Of a DNA stretch of 64,000 bases, positions 42,999-53,823 are shown piece after piece. Source of the stretch: Nephrocerus scutellatus (lineage: Eukaryota; Arthropoda; Insecta; Diptera; Pipunculidae); NCBI GenBank assembly GCA_947095585.1, contig OX352762.1, positions 29,860,669 through 29,924,668 of the forward strand. The letters run 5' to 3'. Numbering within the stretch: position 1 is the first letter of the stretch; every line of letters begins with the position of its first letter. Under the pieces are notes generated by a model, which was not told where the DNA came from, did no database searches, and saw nothing but the letters and a program-made list of their open reading frames with translations. A program made the position numbers and the translations under genes.

Positions 42999-44640
42999 TT
43001 ACCAACGATGTCAATATCGCCTGCGACAGCCAGTATCTGAATGGACTTATAGAAGATTGTTCCTCTCGCCGTTACGTCAGAGTCTCGGATCACTTTCTCC
43101 AACGCTAGAGGTTGAAGAGGACGCAGGCTAGTCCATCCCCTTGTTGGAGCCCGTTATAGATGTTGAATGGGCTTGATAATGATCCTGACATTTTTACTTG
43201 GCTATTAACATTGGTTATGGTCAACCTACATAGTCGTGTCAGTTTATTTGCTTACATGCCGAATTCTCTCATGGCTTTATAAAGTTCTACTCTGGCTATG
43301 CTAGCATAGGCGGCTTTAAAGTCAATAAAAAGATGGTGTAGTGAGTTTTGAAAATCTAGACATTTTTCCATCACCTGCCTTAGGGTGTAAATCTGATCAG
43401 TTGTTGATTTGCCTGGGATGAAGCCACACTGGTTTGGACCAATGATGACTTAAGCGTATGGGGCTATCCTGTCTTGAAGGATAGAGGAGAAAATCTTATA
43501 CGCGGTACTCAACAACGTTATACCACGATAATTGCTGGATTTTGTGATATCTCCCTTCTTATGTATGGGGCACAGGATGCCTCTTCGCCAGTCTTCTGGC
43601 ATACCTTCTTCTTCCCATACTTGCACTATTATTTCATGCATTGCTTGTTGTAATGTGGGACCTCCTATTTGTATCAGTTCCGCTGGGATCCCATCAGATC
43701 CCGGGGCCTTATTATTTTTGAGCCGATTTATTGCTCTGCTAATTTCGTCTATGCTTGGTGGCGGCAGCATAGCATGATCCTCGGTCATTGGTGGAGTCTC
43801 CAATTCCTCAGTTAGCTGGCCATTTAGCTCTTTCCATCGCTCTAAGATGCCTTTAAGATCGGCGATCAGATTACCCTCTTTGTCCTTGCAGTATGTGCAA
43901 CGCGATGTATATTGCGTCATACCGCGGACTCTTTGGTGGAACTTCCGCGCCTGGTGCGTTCCTTGCTCTCTATACTGTTCTAGTTCACGGACGAGATTCT
44001 TCCTTTCGCCGGTGAACTGTTTATATTAATCTTCGCGTGTTCGCGTTCTATGAGATTGTTTCATTGCTCGGTACGCAACATTCTTACGTTCAGTCGCTAG
44101 CTTACATTCGTCATCGAACTAGTCGTTGCGATCTCTACGACTATGGCCTAAGATGGAGTCAGCAGTACTAATGACAGTATTCTTAAGTTCTACGCCTGAC
44201 ATCTAAGCCCCAGGACTCTTCCTAACTATTTTAGCATTCATATACCCCAGAATGATTTTTAAATCATACTGAGGCATGGAGTTCCCGTTCGACTGATTAA
44301 AAGAATTCTTCTTTTTCATCATCTGGGGAATCCTCTGTAGGTGCGTGAACGTTTATGAGGCTTATGTTTTTAAATTTGCCTCGCACGCACGAGTGCATAG
44401 CCGTTCATTAGTGCTTTAAAGTCGATAACGGTGGGTTTCATTGTTTTGCTGACTAGAAACCCCACCCGAGCACATGATGTCTTGCATGACAGCTGTAATA
44501 TATGTCATATTCTGATTTTTGTAAGATACCATTCCCAGTCCACCGCATCTCCTGGATTGCTGTTATGTCAGATGTATAGTAATCATGAAAATCACGAACT
44601 AATGTTCAGTGCAAGAAAGCAAAACAGCTTCTTCAGATTT
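42999..44640 (-). mobile_element. RTE-like LINE, 5' part (copy 3): endonuclease and RT
   Basis: From the 5' side: endonuclease motifs ITAIQEMRWTGNGILQ, YYSCHARHHVLGVGF and NISLINVHAPTEDSPDDEK (44560-44310), an internal deletion, the basic linker, then the RT frame 43920-43450 with NKAPGSDGIPAELIQIGGP, GILCPIHKKGD and NYRGITLLSTAYKIFSSILQ. Decayed core motifs follow (QCGFIPGKSTTDQIYTLRQ, HHLFIDFKAAYASI, GLQQGDGLACVLFNL). Frameshifts and stops are present throughout. It is the most complete RTE-like copy in the window. Confidence 0.82.
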
Positions 44641-44644
44641 TATT

Positions 44645-45388
44645 TTTATTACAAACGAAAAGATTGCAGACCATATTTTTTAATATTACAGTAATTCGGA
44701 CACCACAAGAACCATAGCAACAGTCCAGCTGAAACTGCAAAAAATAAATAACGCCCCAATATCATATCTATCACCTGTTTTCCAATCATTGCGAATCATC
44801 GTTAAATGATCATCACTCAATTCCCTTAATATTAAACGGCGCAGTATTGATCACCGTGCTGTGCTGGTTATTAGACATTACTTTATTTCATTTAAATTAA
44901 TTTAACAACATTATTCGTTTAATAGTTTGCTTTCAACCTTTTCTTTGCTTTTTGTTGTTATTCAAGATTAAGTCAGAGTTTATTAAAAGTTGTCAATATG
45001 AGGTCATCATACCGCTGGTTTTGTTTTTGTTGGCATGACAAAATGCAAAAACGATTAACCAAGTTTGATTTGTTTTGATGTGGCCTTTCAAGAAAAAAAA
45101 GTTACTTATTACTTATGCATACGTCTTAAAATTTTCATAAAATTAAAAATATTTTTGAAAAAGGCACTCTTATACCTGACCTCACGATAAATTTATTTTC
45201 ATTTTATTTGTTTTATTTTTATTTGTTTAGTCTATGTCTTCTAATTTAAAGCGACAGTTAAAAGATTTTAATTAAATGACATTTTTAAACAAATTTCATA
45301 TTCAACTCAAAAAATATTACAGAGTGAGCCTTAAAAAACTCTTAACTTAAAAAACTAAAAAAACTTTACTAAAACTATTTCATTTCAG
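44645..45388. other. No gene recognised; intron 3' end before the PDZ exon
   Basis: Unique AT-rich intronic DNA ending in a normal acceptor context (AAACTATTTCATTTCAG). No transposon signature is visible. Confidence 0.45.
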
Positions 45389-45481
45389 GTTTCAGGTGAT
45401 AATCCGGTTTTCGTTGAAAGCGTGAAGCCAGGGGGAGCTGCTCAAAACGCTGGCTTAGTTGCCGGTGATATGATCCTAAAG
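45389..45481 (+). CDS. RhoGEF2: RhoGEF2 exon: PDZ domain middle
   Basis: This 93-bp exon encodes 31 residues from VSGDNPVFVESV to AGDMILK. It is bounded by the acceptor CATTTCAG (ending 45388) and the donor GTATGC (from 45482), both phase 0. It follows directly on GYGMK of the exon ending at 34152 and supplies the PDZ beta-strands and the GAAQNAGL helix region, with the AGDMIL motif typical of PDZ domains. The neighbouring introns are 11.2 kb and 3.3 kb, both full of transposon debris. Conservation of the reading frame against much-decayed flanks supports a live exon. Confidence 0.9.
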
Positions 45482-46039
45482 GTATGCTTGTTTGTTTGTT
45501 TGTTTTATATTGAAAATATTTACAACGTTAAAGAAGGTTGCTTTAAAAGTTTTGGTTTTGTATATGAGAACAAATACCAAATACCAAAAATTTGTGTTTA
45601 TTTTTATTTTTAAAAGTAATTGCTCGGATAATCTATGTATGCACTTCTGTGTCCCAGTAAAACAAATTTACAATTTAAATTTATTTACTCAAATTTTAGA
45701 TATAGGTATACATTTTTAAAATTTTTTTAACTTATATATTATTTTTTTTATAAATCTACGAGCATAAAAGGGCTTTGCGTTGTTACAGGGTTATATTCAT
45801 TCTTTTTTTTTTATTTAATGCGTATCATGATTAAGGTGTTCGTATTTACTTTTTTTTTTTTTTTTTTTCTAATAATACTAATTTCTTGAGCAGTGTTATC
45901 GGTAGTTGCGTGCACGAGTAGTGATGATTCGATACAAGTAAATATACAAGCACATACTCGATACTTTAGATTCTATACCAAGTACTTTTGGCATCGCTAC
46001 TTTTGGTTGCGATACCAAGTAAATATCGGGAAATATCGA

Positions 46040-46560
46040 ATTCTTCGGAAAATGATAGTGATGAATCAAATAATGAAGATATTCAAATGTACAGTCATAG
46101 AATATATTTTAAAGTCCGTGAAATTCTTTTTCGGGAAAAATTTCGCTTATGATGCAGTGGATTATCTTGGTGCCAGATTATCAGATAGACTTCAATCACC
46201 CACAAAAAAAAGTAGGGCGCTAAGTGTTCAAAAAAATATGAATTGCACTGTACTGATATAGCACTGGATCCCAATACTATACAATAGGTGACATGCATGG
46301 CACTGGTAAAAATACTGTTAGTCGAAGTATTGCCCAAGTCACTTCCGCTATAAACGACATAGAATTCGATGAGCCTGAGAGAATGTTACTGAAAAAATGC
46401 ACGAATTTTTTGAAAAGAGTGGCATGCCAGAAGGTTGTGGTGCCCACCTGGCCTCAAGTTCTATTACGTTAGTGCTAACTGCCTGGAAGTGTTTATGACG
46501 CAAGAGTATTAAGAAACAGCACACTTTTTGAAAAATAGGGAAATTGGGTGGAGCCTTTTT
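46040..46560 (+). pseudogene. PIF/Harbinger-type transposase relic
   Basis: Plus-strand frames read GKNFAYDAVDYLGARLSDRL, SPTKKSRALSVQK, YTIGDMHGTGKNTVSRSIAQ, VTSAINDIEFDEPERM and FFEKSGMPEGCGA. The block YxIGDxxGxxxxTVSRxIxxVxxAI followed by FxxxxGxPxxxGxxDGTHI is characteristic of HARBI1-like nucleases. The DGTH catalytic motif that should follow is not present. Several stops and one or more frameshifts occur. Confidence 0.65.
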
Positions 46561-46564
46561 CCTA

Positions 46565-47215
46565 ATGCAGTCATATAAGGAGACTGCGCATATCCCTAAA
46601 GAAGCTAGCTTATGACACCAGCAGCCTTAGCTCTAAGCAATATTTTTTTGTATGTACCGTTTGTGTTTGTCAATGACTCTTTCACACCAAGTACAACAAT
46701 AATTTCGGATCTCTGCCGACAATAACGAGCACCATATTATCGCAAGCATTGAGCTTACATTCCCTTCCTCTAGCAGCTCCAGTATTTTTTAATTCTCTAT
46801 TTTAGCCTTTAAAATTGGTATTTACTTAATATTATAAGAAATTGAACAAGGAAACAAGAACTTGCAAAACAATATTTCTGACAATTCTGCCAAAAAGTGT
46901 CCCTCATGTAGGTCCAATCCTTGCTCTATGGAACAATTTTTAAACTCCGTACTAAATTTGAAATTGCAGTAAATTTTTTAATTTTATTTGGCTTGGTGTT
47001 TTTATCGGAAAAGGCACCAAAAAGTATATTCTTCGTGGATTTTTATGAGTACTGTTTCTTTACCAGCTCATTATGTAGCCGCGGCGAGTTCACTTGTTAA
47101 TCTGACTTAACAAGTTATGGGAAATTTATGTTTTTAACAAAGGTAGCTGATTTCATTTGTACCGAAATTATCTTTATTTGTTAAATGCAAATGTTATAAG
47201 TATATTTTAGTTTTT
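46565..47215. other. No gene recognised
   Basis: AT-rich sequence between the Harbinger relic and a LINE fragment. TTTTTTAATTCTCTATTTTA at 46786 resembles a Family A head start but no further head sequence follows. Confidence 0.35.
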
Positions 47216-47219
47216 AGTC

Positions 47220-47620
47220 TTTTAAGACTCTTAATGGGGCGTACCAGATTAAGGGCAATATTTTTCTTATGAAATTAATCTAAACGTTTTTGTTAAACTT
47301 AAATCTGATAGATTAATTCCTAGGTATTTTACTGAGCATTTGGTAGATGTTGTGATGGTTTTAACCTGTACGGGTTCTAGTTAATGGGTTTCTGAAGCAA
47401 ATATGTTTTGAATTTATTTTTGTACCCCATTTTTCGTAGTATACATATAAGTTAAGAATGTGGTCTTTAACTCTGCGCAGGGCATAATAATGACAAATAA
47501 AACTAGCGTAAGTGATTGAGTCATTGGCATTTCTTGTTTGTTTAAACTGATACAGGTATACAGATTAAACAGAATCGGTCCTAGACTAGAACTTTTTCTA
47601 CGCCAGGATCATCTGGATGA
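47220..47620 (-). pseudogene. Jockey-type LINE reverse-transcriptase fragment
   Basis: The minus strand gives SSLGPILFNLYTCI (RT motif B region). Then, in another frame, comes NDSITYASFICHYYALRRVK followed by DHILNLYVYYEKWGTKINS and RNPLTRTRTG. This matches the Jockey pattern in which ADDTAIxAxS is followed by YYxKWxIKINxxKT. Both sides are lost and stops are frequent. Confidence 0.5.
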
Positions 47621-47895
47621 TTTGCAGCATCAGATTCTAACGTAGAACTGTTGTTTGATAACGTATCTGTAGATTGTGTGACCAATGTTCATTGAAAAAT
47701 TAACTTTTTTTTTTATTTTAAACTTTTTTCATCGGATATTTCACCGGATCTTTTTTAATAGTTCTTGTCTGTTTTAACATATCCTTAATAACCATTGCAG
47801 GTATGCAGTGTATTGCAACTATACGGAGCATACAATTAATTAGGGCGTATATATGCGCCGAAATGTTTTTGTTTGTTTTATAAGTTTTCTTTTTT

Positions 47896-48386
47896 AAATT
47901 CTCTCTATTAACTTATTAACTTCGCGTGTCTGCCCGTGGATTTATTTGTCTGTCTGTTTGCGTGGATTCTTGTGATCAATTTTTAACCTACTTTTTTAGG
48001 GCCGATTTTATTCAAACTTTGCACACATGTGTATCTTCGGTGACAACACTTTTTATTCAAATTTGGAAGTGATCGGGCCCCGCGGTCGAGGGGCACCCAT
48101 ACAAGTTTTTTAAAAATTCACCCGACTTTCTTTAAATTTTATACACATGTGTATCTCCGATGACAACACTTTTTGTAAAAATTTGGAATTGATCCTTCCC
48201 TAGGGACTCCCATAACAAATTTTTTAAAAATGAACTCGTTTTTCTTCAAATTTTCTCCATTGTCAACACTTTTTGTAAAAATTAAGAAGTGATCGGGCTC
48301 CAGAACCGATTTTATTTACGCTTTTCACAATGTGTATCTTCGATTAAAAAATTAACATGAACAATTTAAATTTGTATGGGTTGTTC
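47896..48386 (+). mobile_element. Family A repeat, four units
   Basis: Head AAATTCTCTCTATTAACTTA (with a short duplication), a TTTATTTGTCTGTCTGTTTG slot, CGTGGATTCTTGTGATCAAT, then units with CACACATGTGTATCTTCGGT and CACATGTGTATCTCCGATGA. The tail is AACATGAACAATTTAAATTT to GTATGGGTTGTTC. It lies in the intron about 370 bp upstream of the exon at 48757. Confidence 0.78.
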
Positions 48387-48756
48387 TTCTTCTTTTCACG
48401 ACTTTATTATTTGACAGTCTGCAAAAAAATATGTGTTCCAGTAAGAAGAAGAAAATTCTCATTTAATATGGAAAACCCAGTTCTATAAATTATCCCCTCG
48501 TGACGACCTTAGTGGTCGTGTTAGGTGGTTTTGATTTGGATTTAAAAGGGCATTGAGGGGTCTTGTTATATCACTCATACGATACCGATATTTTCTGGAG
48601 GCATATTAGTGATAGATGATCATTTACCGTCCGACAGGGCCAAGGATGGAGCATCATTGCTAATAACACGATTGAATTTGAAAAAATGTAGCACAGCAAA
48701 ACTTTTAAAGCAACTTGTGTATTTACGCGAATTTATTAATCGTAAATTTCTCATAG

Positions 48757-48814
48757 GTTAATGGGCAGGAAGTACGCTCGGAAAAACACCCAACTGTTGT
48801 TAGTTTAATTAAAT
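48757..48814 (+). CDS. RhoGEF2: RhoGEF2 exon: PDZ domain, NGQEV segment
   Basis: This 58-bp exon starts after the acceptor TCTCATAG and encodes VNGQEVRSEKHPTVVSLIK plus one base (T) of the next codon. The donor is GTAAGT from 48815, so the exit phase is 1. The NGQ/NGxxV motif and the following helix are standard PDZ features. The T joins CG at the start of the exon at 62596 to make a Ser codon, which restores the frame across a 13.8-kb intron. A nearer candidate acceptor at about 48928 was tested and gives a stop after 12 codons. Confidence 0.9.
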
Positions 48815-49440
48815 GTAAGTATATTTGTTATTATGTACTTTTAATTTTATTTGGTATTTTGAAATGAATTGTGAATAGTTAAAGGTTTTCCAATATTTCT
48901 TTTTAATAATATGTTAAATTTAAAACAGTTCCGCGCCGCAGTCAGCTAAACTGCTTACATATATGAAGCCTTTTCAAGGACCTCAAAATATTTCACCTAC
49001 AATGTATGCGGCTAAACTTAAACGATATAAAGCTATCAAATGCGTAAGACTAAAAGAAAAGGACACGTTTGAAATGCTCTTTGTCTTTTGTTTGTGATTT
49101 TATATTTTACGAGCTGAAACCCCCGGCGTTGACCGGTTTTTTGTTTAAATCTCCTTTCCCGTTTGTGATAATTTATAAAAAGAAATTGTTACGAAGTCAA
49201 GTCTGGTAATTGAGGAGGTTGCGAGATGACCAAAATATAATGCATACCATACAGATGAATGTAGGAACCAAGAATTGACCTACAAAAAACATGTTCTTTT
49301 TTGACGTCAGCCTCATTATGTAAAAGTAGTCTTTTTTACTAACTTTTTCATCTACACTAAAAAAAATGTTAACATTGCCATTTTCAAATCGCTATTCGAA
49401 GAACTTCTACTCACTCATAAGCCTATGTCTCGTCAGCTTG
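48815..49440. other. No gene recognised; start of a 13.8-kb intron
   Basis: Begins with the strong donor GTAAGT. The rest is unique AT-rich DNA up to the mariner end at 49443. Confidence 0.4.
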
Positions 49441-49442
49441 TA

Positions 49443-50179
49443 CTTACAGGGCGGGCTGAAAAGTAAATGGCCTCGGCAAAATTAATTTATTTCTCAACAT
49501 AGCATTATTTCAGGTTTATACACTTCATTCAACGATTCTCTTGTTTTTTGTAAGCCTTCCGAATAATACGATTTTAAAACCGGCCGGTTTCAGTGATGAC
49601 TTCCTCATTCATCTAAATTATCTTACCACCGAGCCATTTCTTAAGGTTTGGAATTAGATAAAAGTCTGAGGGGGCCAAGTCTGGAGAATAAGGTGGATGA
49701 ATAACTAATTCGTAGCGCAATTTGTGTAATTTTGCCTTTGTGTTGTAAAAACTGACTTTTTCGCTTGACATAAATACGGTCACTTTAGCGTTAAATCTGC
49801 GTCAACTCGATCCAAAAGCTCAGCATAAAATACGCCGGTAATTGTTTTGCCCTTTTCCAAAAAACTGACCTTTTTTGCTGACGGACTGACTGTCTTAGTA
49901 TTTATATCGAAGGGATAGAGTTCCCATAAATCTGTGTTGATCTCATCGTTCGCTTTCTTCTTTAAAAACAAGTAATCTTAACACTGCACGATATTAATTT
50001 TTATTCATTTTTGTAAAAACACAAAAGTTGTTCGCTTTCAATGACTGTCATACACAAACTAAATGACCCAGCTGGCAGAAAATTTGAAATTTGAAGGATA
50101 GTATGTACAAAAGCCAACATTACCTTGATACTGGAAGCGCCATCTCTTGCATAGACCGATTACTTTCAGCACTCCCTCG
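49443..50179 (-). mobile_element. Mariner element with internal deletion
   Basis: Left end CTTACAGGGCGGGCTGAAAA with GTAAATGGCC and right end (reverse complement) CGAGGGAGTGCTGAAAGTAA with TCGGTC are imperfect inverted repeats. Each is bounded by TA (49441-49442 and 50180-50181). The minus-strand frame 49971-49780 gives LEKGKTITGVFYAELLDRVD, a mariner transposase core block, followed by a decayed PPYSPDLAPSDF-type motif and LKKW. The N-terminal half, including the first catalytic Asp, is missing. At about 737 bp it is roughly half the usual 1.3 kb. Confidence 0.75.
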
Positions 50180-50181
50180 TA

Positions 50182-50700
50182 TTAGAGATCCATGCCTTCG
50201 TGTCTTGACTGACTTGTGCACCTTATTATTATGTTTCTTGCACTTTTTTATTCCAAAAGAAAATTTACTGCTTTTGCGTGAATATTACCTTCGAAAAATA
50301 ATCGTGTTTGAAAATAGCGGTTTTAGCAACTTTTTAATGCAAAAACTATCGTATATTTGCAAAAAATACGTTATTTGTGACTCGCTAATTTATACATAAC
50401 GACTTTATTATTACTCCAATTACATAGCACTTATGCACACATTCACTCATTCTGAATGTAGTCTGAACTTTCACAGAAATATAATGCCGGCTGGACAGCA
50501 GGCTAATGCCTTTTCTGACGTTGTTACCCGTAAAGTTTATACTCTTTACATGTTTCATTTTGATTTATCTGATAAAAGCTTTACTTTTCCTTTGTGTTGC
50601 ATTTTCTATTTTTCTTTTCCATGAACAAATTGTTGAAACGAGTGCATAACTTTATCTATGGCCTATGAAGGTCTTTGATAACAAACAAAAAGAGTTGTTT
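50182..50700. other. No gene recognised
   Basis: Short open frames without recognisable domains; unique sequence. Confidence 0.35.
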
Positions 50701-50703
50701 TTT

Positions 50704-51724
50704 AAATTCTCTATATTAACTTCACTTGCCCGTGGGTCGGTCGTCGGTCGTCTGTCGTGGAATCTTGCGATCAATTTTTAACCCACTTTCCAAACCCGAT
50801 TTTATTGAAATTTTGCACACATATGTATTTCCGGAGACAACACTTTCTATTAAAATTTGAGGCCCGTCGGGTCACGGGGTCGGGGGGCTCCCATACAAAT
50901 ATTTTACAAAATTTTACTCGATTTGCTTCAAATTTTATACACATGTGTATCTCTGATGGACAACACTTTTTGTAAAAATTTTGGAGACCCCGGGCCCCGG
51001 GTTCGTGGAGCCCCAAAAAATTTTTTTAAAAAATAAAAAATTTTCTTCAAATTTTATAAACGCGTGTGTCTCCGATAAACAACATTTTTTGCAAAAAATT
51101 TGTAGACCCCGGGCCCAGGGGTCGTGGGGCCCCAAATTTGTTTTTTAAAAAAATAACCCGATTTTCTTCAAATTTTATATACGTATGTATCTCCGATGGA
51201 AAACACTTTTTGTAAAATTTTGGAGACCCCGGGCCCCAGGGTCTTTGGGCCCCAAAATTTTTTTTGAAAAAATTAACCCGTTTTTTTTTTTTTAATTTTT
51301 ATATATGTGTGTATCTCCGATGGACAACACTTTTTGCAAAATTTTTGGTGGCCGGGGTCTTGGGGCCCCATATAAATTTTTCAAAAAAATTAACCCGATT
51401 TTCTTCAAATTTTATACGCCTGTGTATCTCCGATGGACAACCTTTTTTTGAAATTTTTTTTTTGTGAACGGGCCCTGAGGCCCGAAGGGTGCCCACATAA
51501 ATTTTTTAAAAATTAACTCGATTTTCTTCAAATTTTAAACACATGTGTATCACTGATGGACAAAACTTTTTGTAAATTTGTTGGAGTGATAGGGCCCTGA
51601 GACCCGTGTGGTGTCCGTGTACATTTTTTAAAAATTTGCCCGATTTTTTTTCAATTTTAACACATACCCATCTCCTATTAGAGAATTTACATGAAAAATT
51701 TTAATTTTTATAGGTTGTTTTTTA
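50704..51724 (+). mobile_element. Family A copy with about eight units
   Basis: Head AAATTCTCTATATTAACTTC, GGTCGGTCGTCGGTCGTC slot and CGTGGAATCTTGCGATCAAT. Units of about 120 bp follow, with TCTCCGATGGACAACACTTT and GC blocks that here are especially regular (GACCCCGGGCCCCAGGGTC). The tail is TTAGAGAATTTACATGAAAA to TATAGGTTGTTTTTT. The array shows the clearest periodicity in the window. Confidence 0.85.
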
Positions 51725-52250
51725 TTTTTCATTTAAATGCATTTCGGCTCGGCCTTGGCTGATTTCATTTATGCGGAAAGCTTTTATTGAACTCTGATAT
51801 TCAGAGTGACAGCGTTTTAACCAGGTTATTATTTGAAGAGTTTAAAGGTTTCATTTCAACAATAGCATTTCTTATCAGCGAACACAATACGAAAAAGAAA
51901 AACGTATGAACATTGTTTTTTGTCATCGTATTTAATAAGATAACAAAACGGAATTGCGAGTGTCTTTTGCATTATTATGAACACGTTTCGGAGATGCATG
52001 CAAAACTAACAGCCCTCCTGTATTAAATTGGAGAGTCAGCTTCAGTTATTTGTCGAAATTCGAAGTTAAAATTCGAATTGAATTTAGCTGCATAATATAA
52101 ACAAGACAATGGAAACCATATTTGAGAGTTGGTTGGCTTTGTGGTTTTACACAAAATGAATTGAATAAGGCTACGCGTTATTTCGGTAGAGCTCTGAATA
52201 CTTAAAAGTTGAACGCTCCAGTTTTTTTTACGATTAAAGTGCGTTTTAGG
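51725..52250. other. No gene recognised
   Basis: Unique AT-rich DNA; no repeat or coding signature found. Confidence 0.35.
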
Positions 52251-52299
52251 GGTCAAAGGGTAACGTCTTTCGGACTCCCCTTTCTGAAAGCCCTGATTG

Positions 52300-52835
52300 A
52301 GCAGACCTCGAAAACCGCAATCTTGTTTGGTGGAAATTCCCTCTTAAGGAGAGAGGGGCTTTCAAAGTTTTGAGCTCTTTTTTTAAAAGTGCATTTTTCT
52401 GAGTGGTTTGATGGATGTTAGGGGGTTAATTCGTATCATCTAAAAGGTAATATAAATGCCTTCCGTCCCATAAAAAATTGGATCCAATCCAAATGGCTGG
52501 GCGTGGGCCAGCTTAAACGGAAGTTTGATCAAGTTGTACCTGGTGCATGTGGTTTTTCATAAAATTGAGTGAAATATCATATGATTGAGTTTTTCCCATA
52601 CAAAAACATGTGTTATATAGCAAAGTGCAGTATGGGGAGCAGACCACAAAAACTGCAATCTTGTTGGAAGGGACGCTCCCTTTAAGAGAGAGAAGCTTCC
52701 AAATTTTTGAATTATTTTTGGAAAAATGCATTTTTCTAATTGGTTTGATGGATGTTAGGTGGATACTTGGTATCATATAAAAGGTAATTAAAATACAATT
52801 CATATCATAAAAAATTGGGTTCAATTCAACCCCCC
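52300..52835. repeat. Two diverged direct repeats of about 200 bp
   Basis: The first copy (about 52300-52490) and the second (about 52640-52825) share, in order, AAAACTGCAATCTTGTTKG, CCTTWAAGRGAGAG, CATTTTTCTRAKTGGTTTGA, TGGATGTTAGG, ATAAAAGGTAAT and ATAAAAAATTGG. They are in tandem with a spacer of about 150 bp. No protein is encoded. A ten-C run follows at 52831-52840. Confidence 0.7.
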
Positions 52836-52859
52836 CCCCCTCCGACAGAAAAAATTTCT

Positions 52860-53820
52860 CATGATTAAAAGTGGGCGGTCCTAAATATTGATATCAAATT
52901 AAAGGTGAAAATTAGTTCTACATAATACAAAAAGAGATGATTATGATTCCCTCGCTTATTTGATTTATATTCAGAAATGAGTTTTTCCTTCTGAAATTTA
53001 TGGACACACTGTAAAATACATAGGAGTTTTACACAGCCATACTATTTTTAGTGGCGTGGCCTAATTTTATCTTCAAAATTTATATAATAAAATGGTATGG
53101 TATTGGTATGGCTTTGTAAAGCTATCTAAACCTAAATTCAAATAAAAATTTCAGAAATGTTAGGTATGTTTATTGGTCTTTCATATAAATTTCATTTTAT
53201 TTATAATATACTGCCGAGTATATAATTGCACTTGACATCTTATTGTATAAATTTTAAGCATAAAATTGGGCTCCATTGCAAATGGTATGGCTGTGCAGAA
53301 GTAGTTTACACCCCTGTTTTACTTAAATGTGAACGGAGGAAACGTCAAAATCCATTAAAACCTTAAAACACATATTTGTCGTAATGTACTTTTCATACCG
53401 AACGCCTCCATCATCAGGCTACTATAATGAAAATCCTTTATAGCCTAGACACACCGAAGTCGAAATAACGCTTAAGGCGATCTTGAGTCTGAAATCACGT
53501 ATTTTCTACGATTTTAACCCGCATTCAATTCGCGCAATCACGACGAATGCGCCCAGAAGTGCCATCTGAAAATGGAGAAGAAATATACGTTTTCACTTTC
53601 AAGTATCATTTTTTCAGTTGCTATTGCGATTTTTGCAGTTTCTCCTGTCATTCGATGTCATTTAAATTAATTCAAAAATTCAAAAACAAAAAACCGAAAA
53701 CAACACTTCACACACACACACACTCACACGCTCCTGGGAAATATTTGCCCTTTTCTGCTTTTGTGTAAATGTAAGCTTAACAAATTGTCATTTGTTAAGG
53801 GATTCAAATGAAAAGAATAT
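52860..53820. other. No gene recognised; contains a short CA repeat
   Basis: A CACACACACACACTCACACG tract lies at 53711-53730. The rest is unique AT-rich intronic DNA. Confidence 0.4.
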
Positions 53821-53823
53821 ATA

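Noticed and set aside
48928..48965. Alternative RhoGEF2 exon after TTTAAAACAG
   Set aside because: The required phase gives a stop after about 12 codons and no PDZ similarity, whereas the exon at 62596 continues the PDZ strand perfectly.
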